From positions 1-37,804 of the forward strand of contig JAPOXY010000267.1 of assembly GCA_026706845.1 (NCBI GenBank): DNA of 37,804 nt, given 5' to 3'. The notes below the pieces were generated by a model, which saw nothing but the letters and a program-made list of their open reading frames with translations, searched no databases and was not told the DNA's origin. This document shows, in pieces, positions 31,423-37,804 of this stretch; position 1 is the first letter of the stretch, and every line of letters begins with the position of its first letter. Origin of the DNA: Gemmatimonadota bacterium. Its GTDB lineage: Bacteria > Latescibacterota > UBA2968. A program made the position numbers and the translations under genes.

Positions 31423-32327
31423 GTATGCCAATTATTGACTCGCACCTGCATGTATTTGAAAAGCTGTCAGATGAATTTCCCCGCGAGGTGGATGATCAGT
31501 GTCCTGCAGACAGGGCAGAGACAGCAGAAAAATTGCTGGAGGTCATGGCGGCAAATGGGGTTGATCAGGCCGTGCTGACGCAGATTGGCGGTGCGCAATT
31601 GGCGCACCATCGGTACTTACAGCATTGTTTAAAGACCTACCCCAATCGCTTTCGGGGAATTGGGTTGATTCCCCGAGATGAATGGGACGCGCCGGAAGAC
31701 CACATGGATCGGTTGGCTGAGAATGGGGATATTATCGGATTCAGGATTAACGAAATTGGCGGGCCTACCGATCCTCTATCTCAAATGGATATACAAACAT
31801 TCACTTCGTATCGCATCTGGAAACACGCGGCAAAAAAAAACTACGTGATGTGGCTCTATATTCGGGCAAAAGACGCGCATCAAGTCGCCTTTATGGTTCA
31901 GGCATTTCCCGAAATTCGCGCCGTATTTAACCACCTGATGATCTGTCCAGGCGAGGGAATGTTTTCGTGGGATAACGAAGGGCGCCCGCACATCAATACC
32001 CCCATACCCCCCATGACGCGCTACTCGATGCTGGGCTTGCACGAATACCCCAATATCTGCGTACATCTATCGGGGCAATATGCATTTAGCAAAGAAGCCT
32101 GGCCCTATCGCGATTTAGAGAGCTGGCACAAAACATTGCTTTCCAGGTTCGGAGCAGACAAATTGATGTGGGCGACGGATTTTCCCTGGATTTTGGAAGA
32201 TCCGGGATATGATAAGCTGGTGCAGGTAATCGATGAAATGCTACCAGATTTGAACCCGCGGCAAAAAGCAGAGATTATGGGGGGAACGGCAAAACAGGTT
32301 TTGGGCTTTCCCGACCTGGCGGATTGA
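31419..32327 (+). CDS. amidohydrolase 2 family (COG2159-type) hydrolase or decarboxylase
   Basis: A 302-residue TIM-barrel metal enzyme. It has the N-terminal HxH pair (His9, His11 in IIDSHLHVF) and the C-terminal catalytic aspartate in LMWATDFPW; NHLMICPG and CVHLSGQYAF supply the middle strands. This group includes 2-pyrone-4,6-dicarboxylate lactonase, gamma-resorcylate decarboxylase and sugar lactonases. The start is either ATG 31419, coupled to the dioxygenase by a 4-bp overlap, or ATG 31425. The 3' end overlaps the convergent DUF2723 gene by 53 bp (32275-32327), so the two transcripts are complementary at their ends. Confidence 0.83.
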   Translation: MSMPIIDSHLHVFEKLSDEFPREVDDQCPADRAETAEKLLEVMAANGVDQAVLTQIGGAQLAHHRYLQHCLKTYPNRFRGIGLIPRDEWDAPEDHMDRLAENGDIIGFRINEIGGPTDPLSQMDIQTFTSYRIWKHAAKKNYVMWLYIRAKDAHQVAFMVQAFPEIRAVFNHLMICPGEGMFSWDNEGRPHINTPIPPMTRYSMLGLHEYPNICVHLSGQYAFSKEAWPYRDLESWHKTLLSRFGADKLMWATDFPWILEDPGYDKLVQVIDEMLPDLNPRQKAEIMGGTAKQVLGFPDLAD

Positions 32328-34359
32328 CCCCTTTGAAATTGACCTTGTATTGTTCGAGGGCCTTGAGCGCCTTGTTATCGGGATGGGGATATATATCGCG
32401 GGACTTCCCAAAAGACGCGACAGCTTCTACCCTCTTGCCTTGTTTTTGCAGCAGGCTACCCTTCAAGTAGTATAGCCGCGCCAGGGTTTTCTTTTTTAAA
32501 GCCTCGTGTTTGAGCGTCTCCGCTCTATCTAACCACGCCGAGACCTGTTCCCAGTGCGAGCTATTCCCATTCTCTATCAGTGTGGCCGCCATGCCGAGGA
32601 GACAGGCATAGCTTTTCTCTGCGAGGCGGAACAATTCCTGCATTGAATCGAGAAATCCCGGATCGCCCGAAAAATAAATCAAACCCAAATATCGCCCGTA
32701 CTGGGACAACAATCCGTTTCGCCGTACGCGCTCCCAGCGATCAATGGGTTGTAGCGCTATGAGTTGCGTGAAGTACTCTTCTCCGCGTGGGTGGCGTTTT
32801 ATCTCTATGGTACCAGGCTTGCCATCTTTAACCACCTCCAGGAGAAAACCATAGATCCGTCCCTGACGATTGGGAAAAATATCGTAATCCATGGGAAAAA
32901 AGAGGGCTCGTTCTGTCGAATCAGTAAATTTTTCCAAAACCTCCAGCCTGTTCTCTTTGGGCAAAAATGGATCGTAGAGGCGTTTGCCATATACGAGTCC
33001 CTGAAGATTGTACAACGCGACATCTGGACGGCGGTTCTCGATGTATTGATAATAGCCCATCGGCCCGGTTGCATCGCCGAATACGAACAGGACCGCGTCC
33101 TCTGGCAGAATATCCAATTGCATGTCTGCATAGTGCTCGGCAAAGTCGCTATCGGATCGATCATTGGCCCGCCAGTGTTCGTGCACAGACCATGCAACCA
33201 TCGCCGTGCCCACCAGTGCTGCCATACCGATTTTGAGTCTCGGCCTCTGGGCAAATTTGGAAGGCAACCGTTCTGCCAACCAGTCGAGCACAACCTGCAA
33301 TCCAATGCCCAGCCACAGAGCCGCTATGCCATAACACAACAGGGAATATGGCCGAAAGATCGCGCCCCAGAAAAAGTCAAAATCAAAACCCAGCAAGGCG
33401 ATCAGCACGATGCTATTGCCCAAAAACACCAGCAACCCCGAACCCGCTTTTGCGATCTGCCGCCGCTGAAACAGAACGATCAGGCCGAACACAGCCAGTA
33501 CAAATCCCGGCAACGTTAATTGCCACAAAAACTCGTTGCCCAGCCATTGCATGAATCCGAATCGGTCATTCCATCCCGCACTGGGGCTGGCATCTATATG
33601 GGCATAGCCCTGCCGGCTAAAGTAGTGCCAGAATTCTTTCAACGTATCGATAGAGCCGTAAAAATTGATCAGAGGACTCCGATGCGACCGCCAGACCATC
33701 CAGACATAAGGCAAAGCTGCACACGGCAGGGAAACTCCCAAAAGCAGCGGCAGTTTCCTAAACACGGTGCGCCAAATGGTAAAGACCAATAGCATCAAAC
33801 CCGGCGTTGAAAGCACCATCAGCGGCCAGTGGTTGGTCAGGCTCAATCCATAAACGACAGCCGCAGTAATCCAGATCCCGGTGCGCTGCGGCTGGCGGAG
33901 GCCGTATAAAAGCAACGCATTGAGACCGAAAAAGAACAACGCATTGAGCGTATAAACCTCGGCAATAATGGCCTGAGACCAGAAATGCTCAGAAGCGGCA
34001 AACAGCCAGGCGGCAGTCCTGGCTGGGGTTGGCGATGCGCCCAACAGGCGGGCACACACATAAACGCAGCCACAGGTGAGCGCGCCCAATACCGCGCTGG
34101 ACAAATGACCGAGAAAAGCAACACTGCCAAAAGGCAATAGCGTAAACAGATAGACGATAAGGGTATAGAGCGGATAGCCCGGCGGATGTGCCACGCCGAG
34201 GTGTGCTCCAGCCATGAGAAACAAGCCGTCATCTTCCAAAACAACAGTGCGCGGCATAGTAAGCACATAAAGTACGAGCGGGGCAACAATTGATGCGGCC
34301 AGTGCAATCCCGTCGCGTAAGGGATTAAATGCTTCAACCTGGGCATGCACGCGATTCAT
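32275..34359 (-). CDS. DUF2723 membrane protein (O-mannosyltransferase-like) with C-terminal TPR
   Basis: A 694-residue inner-membrane protein. The N-terminal half is the DUF2723 glycosyltransferase-like domain with 10-12 helices and the first-loop acids (MPRTVVLEDDGLFLMAGAHLGVAHPPGYPLYTL), the arrangement of GT-C enzymes that use lipid-linked sugars. The C-terminal part is soluble (FVFGDATGPMGYYQYIENRRPDVALYN), ending with TPR-like helices (LARLYYLKGSLLQKQGKRVEAVASFGKS). ATG 34359 overlaps the GtrA stop by four bases; the frame extends further but enters GtrA. The role would be transfer of a sugar to surface proteins or lipids; the acceptor is unknown. Its end overlaps the amidohydrolase gene. 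Confidence 0.83.
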   Translation of the reverse strand: MNRVHAQVEAFNPLRDGIALAASIVAPLVLYVLTMPRTVVLEDDGLFLMAGAHLGVAHPPGYPLYTLIVYLFTLLPFGSVAFLGHLSSAVLGALTCGCVYVCARLLGASPTPARTAAWLFAASEHFWSQAIIAEVYTLNALFFFGLNALLLYGLRQPQRTGIWITAAVVYGLSLTNHWPLMVLSTPGLMLLVFTIWRTVFRKLPLLLGVSLPCAALPYVWMVWRSHRSPLINFYGSIDTLKEFWHYFSRQGYAHIDASPSAGWNDRFGFMQWLGNEFLWQLTLPGFVLAVFGLIVLFQRRQIAKAGSGLLVFLGNSIVLIALLGFDFDFFWGAIFRPYSLLCYGIAALWLGIGLQVVLDWLAERLPSKFAQRPRLKIGMAALVGTAMVAWSVHEHWRANDRSDSDFAEHYADMQLDILPEDAVLFVFGDATGPMGYYQYIENRRPDVALYNLQGLVYGKRLYDPFLPKENRLEVLEKFTDSTERALFFPMDYDIFPNRQGRIYGFLLEVVKDGKPGTIEIKRHPRGEEYFTQLIALQPIDRWERVRRNGLLSQYGRYLGLIYFSGDPGFLDSMQELFRLAEKSYACLLGMAATLIENGNSSHWEQVSAWLDRAETLKHEALKKKTLARLYYLKGSLLQKQGKRVEAVASFGKSRDIYPHPDNKALKALEQYKVNFKGVNPPGRESPKPVLPFPP

Positions 34360-34778
34360 TGCGCACCGTCCTCCTGTTCTCCTGGACATCCATCTGTCTC
34401 TTCGCGAAACGTCCAGAAGGAATTGATGAAATAGTTGAACAATGTGGCCGGGGCAATCGCGCATCCCTGCAAAATGACCGCTGGCACCGCTGAAAAAAGA
34501 AAGGAAAGCAAGATAAATGTGCCATAACTCAGCATGAGCGTCACCAGTGAAACGAGGTGATACTTCAAACCCCGAACGCGCTTTCTCCCCGCCAGCGCGC
34601 GATCGCGGAAAGTCCAGTAGTTATTGAGCAGAAAATTTGAGATAATAGATAGCTCAATTGCAACTGGCGATGCCAGCAACTTATGCACGCCGAGAGTGAG
34701 CAAAAGCTGAAACGAACCGAGATTGACAAATACCCCCGATAAACCCGTGAGGGCAAATTTGATAAATGTGCGAGACAT
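34356..34778 (-). CDS. GtrA family membrane protein
   Basis: A 140-residue four-helix protein of the GtrA type: FIKFALTGLSGVFVNLGSFQLLLTLGV, IELSIISNFLLNNYWTFRDRAL, then a third helix and LFNYFINSFWTFRE. GtrA-like proteins are thought to flip or present undecaprenyl- or dolichyl-phosphate-linked sugars. The start at ATG 34778 gives the usual length; upstream in-frame ATGs at 34805 and 34886 would add a non-family extension. The stop overlaps the DUF2723 start, so the pair is one operon: GtrA could supply the lipid-linked sugar used by the DUF2723 enzyme. The family-2 glycosyltransferase normally needed to load the lipid is absent here. Confidence 0.85.
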   Translation of the reverse strand: MSRTFIKFALTGLSGVFVNLGSFQLLLTLGVHKLLASPVAIELSIISNFLLNNYWTFRDRALAGRKRVRGLKYHLVSLVTLMLSYGTFILLSFLFSAVPAVILQGCAIAPATLFNYFINSFWTFREETDGCPGEQEDGAQ

Positions 34779-34907
34779 AAATTTTCCGATAAATTGGATT
34801 TCCATCTGGTCAAAGTAACAACGCACCTTCGAGAAATCAAGCGCGAAACCCAAAAATCTTCTCTCGCATTTACCAGAATAACACAACTTGATACGGCTGG
34901 CCCGATA

Positions 34908-35792
34908 GTGAAACGAATCGCTAAAATTTTGCTCATCTCCATATTGTTGTTCACCGCGCTATGTGTTGCGCTATCCATCTGGAGGAAACCGATGTCCGAT
35001 CATCCTTTTCTAAAAAAAAACGCGGGTGTTGAAGTGATTGCACACCGGGGAGGATGGCGGTTGTGGCCCGAAAATACGCTGTATGCTTTCCAACACGCCG
35101 TAGATCTCGGCGTGGATATGCTGGAAATGGATATTCGCAGTACAAAGGACGGCCATATCGTAGTCTTTCACGATGAGATCGTGACGCGCACGACCAATGG
35201 CAACGCGCGTGTAAATGATCTGACACTTGCAGAATTGAAACAATTAGACGCGGGATACAAATGGACGGCGGACAATGGCGCGACTTTTCCCTTTCGCGGA
35301 AAAGGAATAGAGCCTCCAACGCTGGATGAAGTCTTTGCGACTTTTCCGCACATGCGAATGACCATTGAAATCAAACAAAAAGAGCCGGATATTGTCGAGG
35401 CATTTGGCAACCTGATCCGCCACCATGGCATGCAGCACCGCGTGCTGGTCGCGTGTTTTGACACCGGGACATTGAAGCGTTTTCGCAAGCAGTTTCCCGA
35501 AGTTGCGACATCGCCGGGCATGACAGAAGGAATGATTTTTTACGCCCTGTGCTGGCTGCACCTGAGCGCGATTTATCAGCCCAATGTCGAAGTATTGCAG
35601 TTCCCACTAAAAATGGGACCGATAAATGGTAGCCATCCACGCCTTTTATCAGGGGCACGCAAAAACAATATACAGGTGCAAATATGGACTGTGGATAACG
35701 AATCAAAAATGCGAATGCTAATTGAAAATGAAGTAGATGGCATCATTACCCGCCGGCCAGATCGCCTGTTAAAAATACTGGGGCGAGAATAG
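34908..35792 (+). CDS. glycerophosphodiester phosphodiesterase, membrane-anchored
   Basis: A 294-residue GDPD-family enzyme that splits glycerophosphodiesters into glycerol 3-phosphate and an alcohol. The catalytic set is His46-Arg47 (IAHRGGW), Glu55 (PENT), Glu73 and Asp75 (MLEMDIRSTKDG) and His88 (VFHDE); the end WTVDNESKMRMLIENEVDGIITRRPDRL is typical. The preferred start is GTG 34908, which gives an N-terminal helix (ILLISILLFTALCVALSIW), so the enzyme would be anchored outside the inner membrane. The frame can start earlier at ATG 34794 or later at ATG 34992 (no helix). It lies 25 bp before the sulfatase and is divergent from GtrA. Together with the next genes it suggests breakdown of a decorated lipid or polymer. 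Confidence 0.85.
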   Translation: MKRIAKILLISILLFTALCVALSIWRKPMSDHPFLKKNAGVEVIAHRGGWRLWPENTLYAFQHAVDLGVDMLEMDIRSTKDGHIVVFHDEIVTRTTNGNARVNDLTLAELKQLDAGYKWTADNGATFPFRGKGIEPPTLDEVFATFPHMRMTIEIKQKEPDIVEAFGNLIRHHGMQHRVLVACFDTGTLKRFRKQFPEVATSPGMTEGMIFYALCWLHLSAIYQPNVEVLQFPLKMGPINGSHPRLLSGARKNNIQVQIWTVDNESKMRMLIENEVDGIITRRPDRLLKILGRE

Positions 35793-35817
35793 GCCTTTCA
35801 CAAACGGAATAAATACC

Positions 35818-37272
35818 ATGTCTGAACAAATCAACTTGCTTTTTATCTTAACAGATGACCAGGGATATTGGGCGATGGGGTGTGCGGGCAATTCGGAAAT
35901 TCGCACGCCCAATCTGGATCGATTGGCCGCAACCGGACTGCGCTTTGAGAATTTCTTTTGCGCGTCGCCGGTCTGCTCACCGGCTCGGGCTTCCATTTTA
36001 ACGGGCCGCATTCCATCGCAACACGGCGTACAGGATTTTTTGCGGACAGGCAATTCAAATATCTACGGCGCAGATGATCGGGCTATCGAATATCTATCGG
36101 GACAAACAGCATATACGGATATCTTATCTGAACGGGGTTACACGTGCGGTTTAAGTGGCAAATGGCATCTGGGCTATTCGGAAAAACCGCAGAAAAGCTT
36201 TGCATTTTGGGATGTTCACGCAAGTGGCGCGGGACCGTATTACAATCCCCCGATGATTCGCGACGGCAAAGCGTATCAAACATCGGATTACGTGAGTGAT
36301 CTGATTACAAATAATGCACTGGACTTTTTGGAGAATGCAAATCAACCGTTCTGTTTGAACGTTCACTACACAGCGCCACACGCACCCTGGGGACGCGAAC
36401 ACCATCCGCCCGAGTTATTCGAAGATTATTACCAAAACTGTCCTTTTGAATCAACACCTGACGAACCCATGCATCCGCAGCAGTTGTCAAAGACAGGATC
36501 ATCGGGTTCTTTGGGATATACGAAAGAAGAACGCAGAGAAACACTCAGCGGCTATTTTGCCTCCATGACCGCGATGGACGCCAACGTGGGCAGGTTGCTG
36601 GATTGGCTGGAAGCCAATGGACTGCGAGAAAATACACTCATCGCATTTACAAGCGACAATGGAATGAACATGGGACATCACGGGATTTACGGCAAAGGCA
36701 ATGGAACATTCCCGCCAAACATGTTCGACACCTCGGTGAAAGTCCCCATGCTCTTCTCGCATCCAGGGCGCGTTCCCGAAGGCAAAGTTATTTCCTCACT
36801 GCACAGCCATTACGACATCATGCCGACCTTACTGGACTATCTCAACGTAGAAAATCCCGACTCCGATTCCCTTCCCGGACGCAGCTTTTCCGCATTGCTG
36901 GAAGGACGCGCTTTGGATAGCAACGACAAGGTGGTTGTATATGACGAATACGGTCCCACGCGAATGATCCGCACTGCGGAATGGAAGTACGTCCATCGCT
37001 ATCCCTATGGACCACATGAACTCTACGATCTGGTAAACGACCCGGAGGAACGACAAAATCTGATCGCAGAACAAAAACACCACCCCACTCGGGAATCGCT
37101 ACAGGCCGATCTGGATGCGTGGTTTGTGCGCTATGCCGATCCCGAGCGGGATGGCTCGCGCGAAGCCGTGATGGGCAGAGGACAGTTAGACATTGTTGGT
37201 CCTGCCGCAAAGGGACGAAAGCGGTTTGGCGATGATGTCGTTTTTGAACGCGACAACAAACGGAGGTCTTGA
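35818..37272 (+). CDS. sulfatase (type I, formylglycine-dependent), copy 2
   Basis: A 484-residue sulfatase closely related to the one at 25946. It has LFILTDDQG (Asp13, Asp14), GNSEIRTPNLDRLAATGLRF, the catalytic Cys53 in VCSPARASILTGRIPSQHG, GLSGKWHLG, HYTAPHAPWG and FTSDNGMNMGHHGIYGKGNGT. The two differ in loops around residues 75-110 and 190-230 and at the C-terminus, so substrates may differ slightly. No signal peptide is seen (MSEQINLLFILTDDQG). The ribosome site is weak. The next gene begins 2 bp after the stop, so this sulfatase and the enolase-superfamily enzyme are probably co-translated. Confidence 0.92.
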   Translation: MSEQINLLFILTDDQGYWAMGCAGNSEIRTPNLDRLAATGLRFENFFCASPVCSPARASILTGRIPSQHGVQDFLRTGNSNIYGADDRAIEYLSGQTAYTDILSERGYTCGLSGKWHLGYSEKPQKSFAFWDVHASGAGPYYNPPMIRDGKAYQTSDYVSDLITNNALDFLENANQPFCLNVHYTAPHAPWGREHHPPELFEDYYQNCPFESTPDEPMHPQQLSKTGSSGSLGYTKEERRETLSGYFASMTAMDANVGRLLDWLEANGLRENTLIAFTSDNGMNMGHHGIYGKGNGTFPPNMFDTSVKVPMLFSHPGRVPEGKVISSLHSHYDIMPTLLDYLNVENPDSDSLPGRSFSALLEGRALDSNDKVVVYDEYGPTRMIRTAEWKYVHRYPYGPHELYDLVNDPEERQNLIAEQKHHPTRESLQADLDAWFVRYADPERDGSREAVMGRGQLDIVGPAAKGRKRFGDDVVFERDNKRRS

Positions 37273-37274
37273 TA

Positions 37275-37804
37275 ATGGCAGATCTACTTGATGAACGCAT
37301 TGTACGCATTGAAAAAGTAATGTTAAAAAGTCCGCGTCCACGCTTTGTGGGCGTAAATTCCAAAGGTGGCCCCATAGGCGATATGGTTACGGATCACGTC
37401 GTTCGCATCCATACAGATAGCGGCACCGTTGGCGTCGGCTGGTCGCGCATAAACCGCAAACAGGCCGAACAATTTTTGGGAAACCAATTGAATGAACTCT
37501 TCGCATTGCCCAACGGCTGTTTGAAAGCGGGCGAAAGCATCGACTTACCCCTGTGGGACCTGGTGGCAAAACTCTCGGATCAGCCATTGTACAAACTGCT
37601 GGGCGCGCACGGCTCCCGGGCAGTGGAACTTTACGATGGATCGGTTTATATCGACGACCTGGAAGCGGATGGCGACGAAGCAGTGGCAATTTTTCAGGAA
37701 GAAGTAAAAACCGGCCAGGAACACGGATTCAAAAATTTCAAAATAAAAATTGGGCGCGGGGCAAAGTGGATGCCGATTATGGAAGGCCTGGAACGGGATG
37801 TACT
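37275..37804 (+). CDS. mandelate racemase/enolase-superfamily enzyme, 5' part only
   Basis: The first 176 codons of a gene cut by the window end; no stop is reached. ATG 37275 follows GGAGG (37262-37266) inside the end of the sulfatase gene. The N-terminal capping domain is visible (VVRIHTDSGTVGVGWSRI; LPLWDLVAKLSDQPLYKLLGA) and the barrel starts with the catalytic KxK (Lys156, Lys158 in FKNFKIKIGRG). Family members abstract a proton next to a carboxylate, for example sugar-acid dehydratases and muconate cycloisomerases. Its position after a sulfatase suggests dehydration of a freed sugar acid; the metal ligands lie beyond the window, so the subgroup cannot be fixed. Confidence 0.8.
   Translation, partial: MADLLDERIVRIEKVMLKSPRPRFVGVNSKGGPIGDMVTDHVVRIHTDSGTVGVGWSRINRKQAEQFLGNQLNELFALPNGCLKAGESIDLPLWDLVAKLSDQPLYKLLGAHGSRAVELYDGSVYIDDLEADGDEAVAIFQEEVKTGQEHGFKNFKIKIGRGAKWMPIMEGLERDV

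Noticed and set aside
32764-33519. 251-codon plus-strand frame
   Set aside because: Antisense shadow of the DUF2723 gene; composition is His/Gln/Arg-rich without domains.
1-37804. tRNA, rRNA, CRISPR array, insertion sequence or prophage boundary
   Set aside because: No cloverleaf with a TTCGA arm, repeat-spacer pattern, transposase or integrase was seen; the annealing-protein-like gene alone does not make a prophage.

Overview
The window looks like a chromosomal segment of an uncultured Gram-negative bacterium. Evidence for a double membrane: an RND pump with its periplasmic adaptor, a lipoprotein with a beta-propeller, and a DUF2723/GtrA pair. The gene mix (two arylsulfatase-type sulfatases, two PhyH dioxygenases, a DUF6785-type transporter, a TPR/GWxTD-like protein, sugar-acid enzymes) resembles Latescibacterota or Poribacteria-like genomes. 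This placement is inferred from gene content only. No rRNA, tRNA, CRISPR array, transposase or integrase was seen.

Layout. 1-890: a UPF0175 antitoxin and DUF3368 PIN-like toxin overlapping by ATGA. 978-4526: a Caulobacter-type D-xylonate dehydratase followed closely by molybdate permease and ATPase genes (modB, modC) with no modA. 4527-5301: a 775-bp non-coding stretch with a good promoter, two consecutive terminators and several RNA hairpins. 5302-6145: a one-helix membrane protein and an ECF sigma factor. 6210-7010: two recent copies of a YgiT-type zinc-finger gene, the second with a decayed copy of the first one's terminator. 7082-9628: a MacB/FtsX-type permease. 9716-11261: a lone DUF433 protein, then a two-gene unit with its own promoter and terminator whose second product resembles phage single-strand annealing proteins.

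11472-19208: a same-strand run with gaps of 15-28 bp coding for a TPR/GWxTD-like secreted protein, glycerate 2-kinase, PhyH dioxygenase, DUF6785 membrane protein, uronate-dehydrogenase-like SDR and a divergent QueD-like protein. It reads as one uptake and oxidation unit for an unknown substrate, with glycerate as a possible intermediate, and ends at an AT-rich hairpin. 19438-20418: an RpoD-like sigma factor whose strong promoter has a perfect GAAC-N4-GTTC LexA-type box between -35 and -10. 20622-25822: a coiled-coil membrane protein and an HlyD/AcrB efflux pair.

25863-30625: a promoter-to-terminator operon of sulfatase, AP-endonuclease-2-fold isomerase, DegT-type aminotransferase and beta-propeller lipoprotein. 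30643-32327: PhyH dioxygenase and amidohydrolase. Convergent to these, on the minus strand, is a GtrA and DUF2723 pair (34778-32275). 34908-37804: a glycerophosphodiesterase, a second closely related sulfatase and the start of an enolase-superfamily gene cut by the window edge. Together the right half suggests scavenging of sulfated or otherwise decorated carbohydrate.

The points most worth checking are the LexA-type site in the sigma-factor promoter, the structured RNA region 4690-5250, and the six-gene 11472-19208 operon.
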